From: Patagioenas fasciata
Taxonomy: Eukaryota; Chordata; Aves; Columbiformes; Columbidae
Length of the DNA stretch: 64,000 nt
Assembly: GCF_037038585.1 (NCBI RefSeq)
Contig: NC_092541.1
Coordinates: forward strand, 4,585,445-4,649,444
Direction of reading: 5' to 3'
Positions 61,465 through 64,000 of the stretch are shown here, one piece after another (within the stretch, counting starts at the first letter, position 1; each line of letters begins with the position of its first letter). The notes under the pieces are model-generated. The model saw only the letters and a program-made list of their open reading frames with translations. It did no database searches and was not told the DNA's origin. Position numbers and translations under genes: made by a program.

Positions 61465-62640
61465 CGTTGGCTCAGTTGAGATGTTGTGGGGTCTTTTTGC
61501 TCCTAGTTTATCGTAACCAGCAACCCTTTGAATAATGGCTTCCATTCAGTAAATATCTGACTCTACTTATTTTCAGGGATACCGTTGGCTAGTGATTCTC
61601 CCTCTCAGAAAAGGGTTTATACGCATATTCTGGGATTAGAGAACTTGATTCTTCTGCCTTCCAAGTCAGGAGACAAATAGGTATATTTAAATCATTCTCA
61701 TTGAACGGTTTATGCTGTATGTACAGTATTATAGTACATTTATTATGCACAATTCTTTTGTATTTGTACACTGGATCTCTGATGTTCCACTTTTTTATAT
61801 TCAGGAGGAGAAAGCAGTGGGTAGCTGGTGGCGTTTTGCTAGTTTTATTACCGTGCTCCGCAGTTCCGTCCTTGTTCTCCCTCGTTTTCGATGCTGCGTT
61901 TCCAAAGTGCCTTGAACACACAGCACAGAGGAGCCTCCGGTTGCTGGGAAGCGTTGGAAACCATCTGTGAGCGGTGCTCTCGACTCTGTCTTTTACAAAA
62001 ATGACGTGCTCCTTATCAAATACAAGTGTCGTGCTATAGCTAATATGCATTACAGGGTTATTTTCCCCCGTGTGGAAAATTATTTCCAGGAAAAACATAC
62101 ATTTGTGAGATGATTTGTGTTCAGAGAACCAGCGTAACGCGGGGAGGGCTCGGACCTCCCTGCAAGCTTTATGCAACAGGAGGGAAAAGAGACTTCAAAC
62201 TCTTGTAAAACATCCAAAACCAAAAGTAAATGGAAACTACTGGCTTCGGTAACTCCGCAGATGTGTGCGGTGTCTGTTTTTTGAGGCCTGTCGTTACATA
62301 ACGCCCCGCTCCCCGAGGGCACGGCGTCGTTCCCGTACCTTTTGGAGAAGATTGCTGTCTTTTCCAAAGTAATCCGCTGCGATGGAGTCACGGTGAGTTT
62401 GTTCCACTGGAGGAAGAGCCTTCCTCCCCCCAGCCAGGACACACGAGCTGTCTGGAAGAGTTTTCGCCAAGCCCTCGCCGAATATCACTGAAATCGCCTT
62501 ATCCCAGACCCCTCTCCCTTCCATTATGTCCGAGGACTTTCCTTCAGACAGAGCAATATGTATAATTTAGATTTCTGCTTGAGAGACCGCTCCGATTTGG
62601 CATTCTGTGGTTTTGGCATTAAACTTGAATTTATAATTAG
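61465..62640 (+). other. GJC1: Probable GJC1 3' UTR
   Basis: AT-rich sequence after the TAA with no repeat. The first usable poly(A) signal I see is ATTAAA at 62618-62623 (GGCATTAAACTTGAA). The end point is inferred. Confidence 0.5.
62618..62623 (+). terminator. GJC1: Possible GJC1 poly(A) signal ATTAAA
   Basis: The commonest variant hexamer, 1.15 kb after the stop, in AT-rich sequence. A more distal site cannot be excluded. Confidence 0.4.
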
Positions 62641-63489
62641 AACAGGAGAACGCGGTATTTACTGCCTTTGGCGGCGTCTTCTTGGCAGGGACGCGCATTA
62701 ATGTTCAAGAGATGCTGAGAGCTGGGTATGTTTTGCTACTATTTATAATCTATTCAGGATCTTGCTCCGCTCTCTTGATTTTGTTAGGCTTTCATGCATT
62801 TTAATCTCTTTCGGAGGGCCTGTTGGAAGCGGGACTGTTCATTTCCGAGGCTACCTCAGTCCTTGGTGCCCTCGCCGGCTCGGGAGCGGGATTGAGGAGC
62901 ACACAGGTGAACCCTACACGTTCCTAAGCCCAGGCTTGACCTTAGATTTAAACCAAGGGGATGCGAGCGTTGCTGTGGCAAGCAAGGGATTCTGTTGCAT
63001 TGTTTGCAGTGTGGTTTTGCTCTGGGACCACAGGTGTGATCCCAGCTCTGGTTTAGAGACACAAACCTGCCCTTTTGAGCCTCAGCTTCTCCGCTTCGTC
63101 TCCAGCGTGCAAACCAACTTTGTGGTTTTTGTTCAGCAGGAACTCCTGGTTGCCACTTGAGAGAGGAGCGACCTCTTTGTTTTATGCAGAAGAGTTTGAG
63201 GGCGCCGTCCGTAAGGTCAGTTTAAGTAGCACAGTGTGTAAATAGTGATTTTTTAAAAGCTGGAGGGCAGGGACAGGTAACTAGTGAGATGGGGCGAGAG
63301 GGAGTTGATTAACAGCGCTGCTCTAATTAAACAGCAGTCGGGAGAGAAAAGCAGGTGGGCAGGGAGGCTTTGCTGGCAGAAAGCTGGGGGTGCGATGGAG
63401 AAATGGGTGGAAAAGGTGTCTGAGAGTGCCAGGGCGGGCGTTGGGAGCCACAGGATCCAGTCGCGGTGCTGGGACAACCGGGGTACAGC
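62641..63489. other. Downstream of GJC1, nothing recognised
   Basis: No repeat or coding block recognised. In human the next gene is ADAM11, convergent with GJC1; none of it is visible here. Confidence 0.4.
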
Positions 63490-63880
63490 GGGGCTGGGGC
63501 ACCGGCTGTCCCCTCCACCCCTGCTGTCCCCTCTGCTCCCCTGTGCCCTGTATTCCCCTGTCCCCTCTGCCCCCCTGTCCCCTCCACCCCTACTGTCCTC
63601 TCTGCTCCCACTTTCCCCTCTGCTCCCGCTGTCTCCTGCGCTTCCGCTGTCCCCACCGCTCCCACTGTCTCTTCTGCTCCCCTGTCCCCTCTGCTCCCCT
63701 GTCCCCTCTGCTCCTGTTGTCCCCTCTCCTCCCACTGTCCCCTCTGCTCCCTGTCCCACTGCTCCCCTGTCTCCTCCACTCCCGCTGTCCCCTCTCCTCC
63801 CACTGTCCCCTCTGCTCCCCTGTCCCCTCTCCTCCCGCTGTCCCCTCCGCTCCCACTGTCCCCATCGGTCACGGTGTCCT
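63490..63880. repeat. C-rich minisatellite downstream of GJC1
   Basis: About 25 units of roughly 15 bases, TCCCCTCTGCTCCC(A/G)CTG and variants. The minus strand is G-rich and translates to Gly/Glu/Gln/Arg repeats; the long frames on both strands are by-products of the repeat. Confidence 0.92.
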
Positions 63881-64000
63881 CGGGGGGTCACGTTGCTCTG
63901 GACCCTTCGCAGTGCTTTGGGACGGCGAAGAAGTGAAAATCCCATCCCCTCGCTGCTCCCCGGGCAAACTGCAGCGATTTCCTACGAGTGGCTTCAAAGA

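Noticed and set aside
63253-63945. Minus-strand frame of 230 codons rich in Gly, Glu, Gln, Arg
   Set aside because: It is the translation of a 15-base minisatellite, and other frames are open too.

Overview
The window is vertebrate nuclear DNA, almost certainly from a bird. Split genes with GT..AG introns and CpG-island promoters carry the conserved block FAM187A - CCDC103 - EFTUD2 - GJC1 (the human 17q21.31 neighbourhood, a GC-rich microchromosome in birds). The interspersed repeats are overwhelmingly CR1 LINE 3' fragments ending in the ATTCTGTG-type octamer, plus one solo LTR of bird ERVL type. The species cannot be fixed from sequence alone. No bacterial features, CRISPR array, tRNA or rRNA gene was recognised.

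Layout. Positions 1-616 (minus) hold the 5' part of FAM187A, an Ig-like membrane protein, cut by the window edge. Positions 2672-7249 (minus) hold CCDC103, a ciliary dynein-arm assembly factor, in three coding exons (242 residues) with a canonical poly(A) signal. Positions 7250-8540 are a GC-rich divergent promoter shared with EFTUD2; it contains a degenerate minisatellite whose units repeat a palindromic decamer related to TATCGCGATA. Positions 8541-33920 (plus) hold EFTUD2, the U5 snRNP GTPase (Snu114), in 27 coding exons whose phases all agree and give 972 residues, the human length. Positions 34456-36950 are intergenic and C-rich, with a minisatellite at 36285-36910. Positions 36950-37960 are a CpG island taken as the GJC1 promoter; a 23 kb 5' region rich in CR1 leads to the single GJC1 coding exon at 60283-61464 (connexin 45, 393 residues). 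Its probable 3' UTR runs to about 62640, and a second C-rich minisatellite lies at 63490-63880.

How it fits together. FAM187A and CCDC103 lie head to tail on the minus strand, as in mammals, where read-through transcripts are known. CCDC103 and EFTUD2 are head to head and probably share one promoter. EFTUD2 and GJC1 run in the same direction. HIGD1B, expected between EFTUD2 and GJC1 from the human order, was not found.

Most striking points: (1) the repeated palindromic decamers in the CCDC103/EFTUD2 promoter; (2) a CR1 element carrying a nested antisense CR1 fragment, present in two copies in opposite orientation (13129-14090 and 32805-33675), which suggests the composite was itself retrotransposed and gives EFTUD2 pre-mRNA a long inverted repeat around exons 6-27; (3) a (CTGT)6 microsatellite acting as the polypyrimidine tract of EFTUD2 exon 23; (4) a 5' leader of GJC1 with possible upstream reading frames. 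No wholly new gene system was found.
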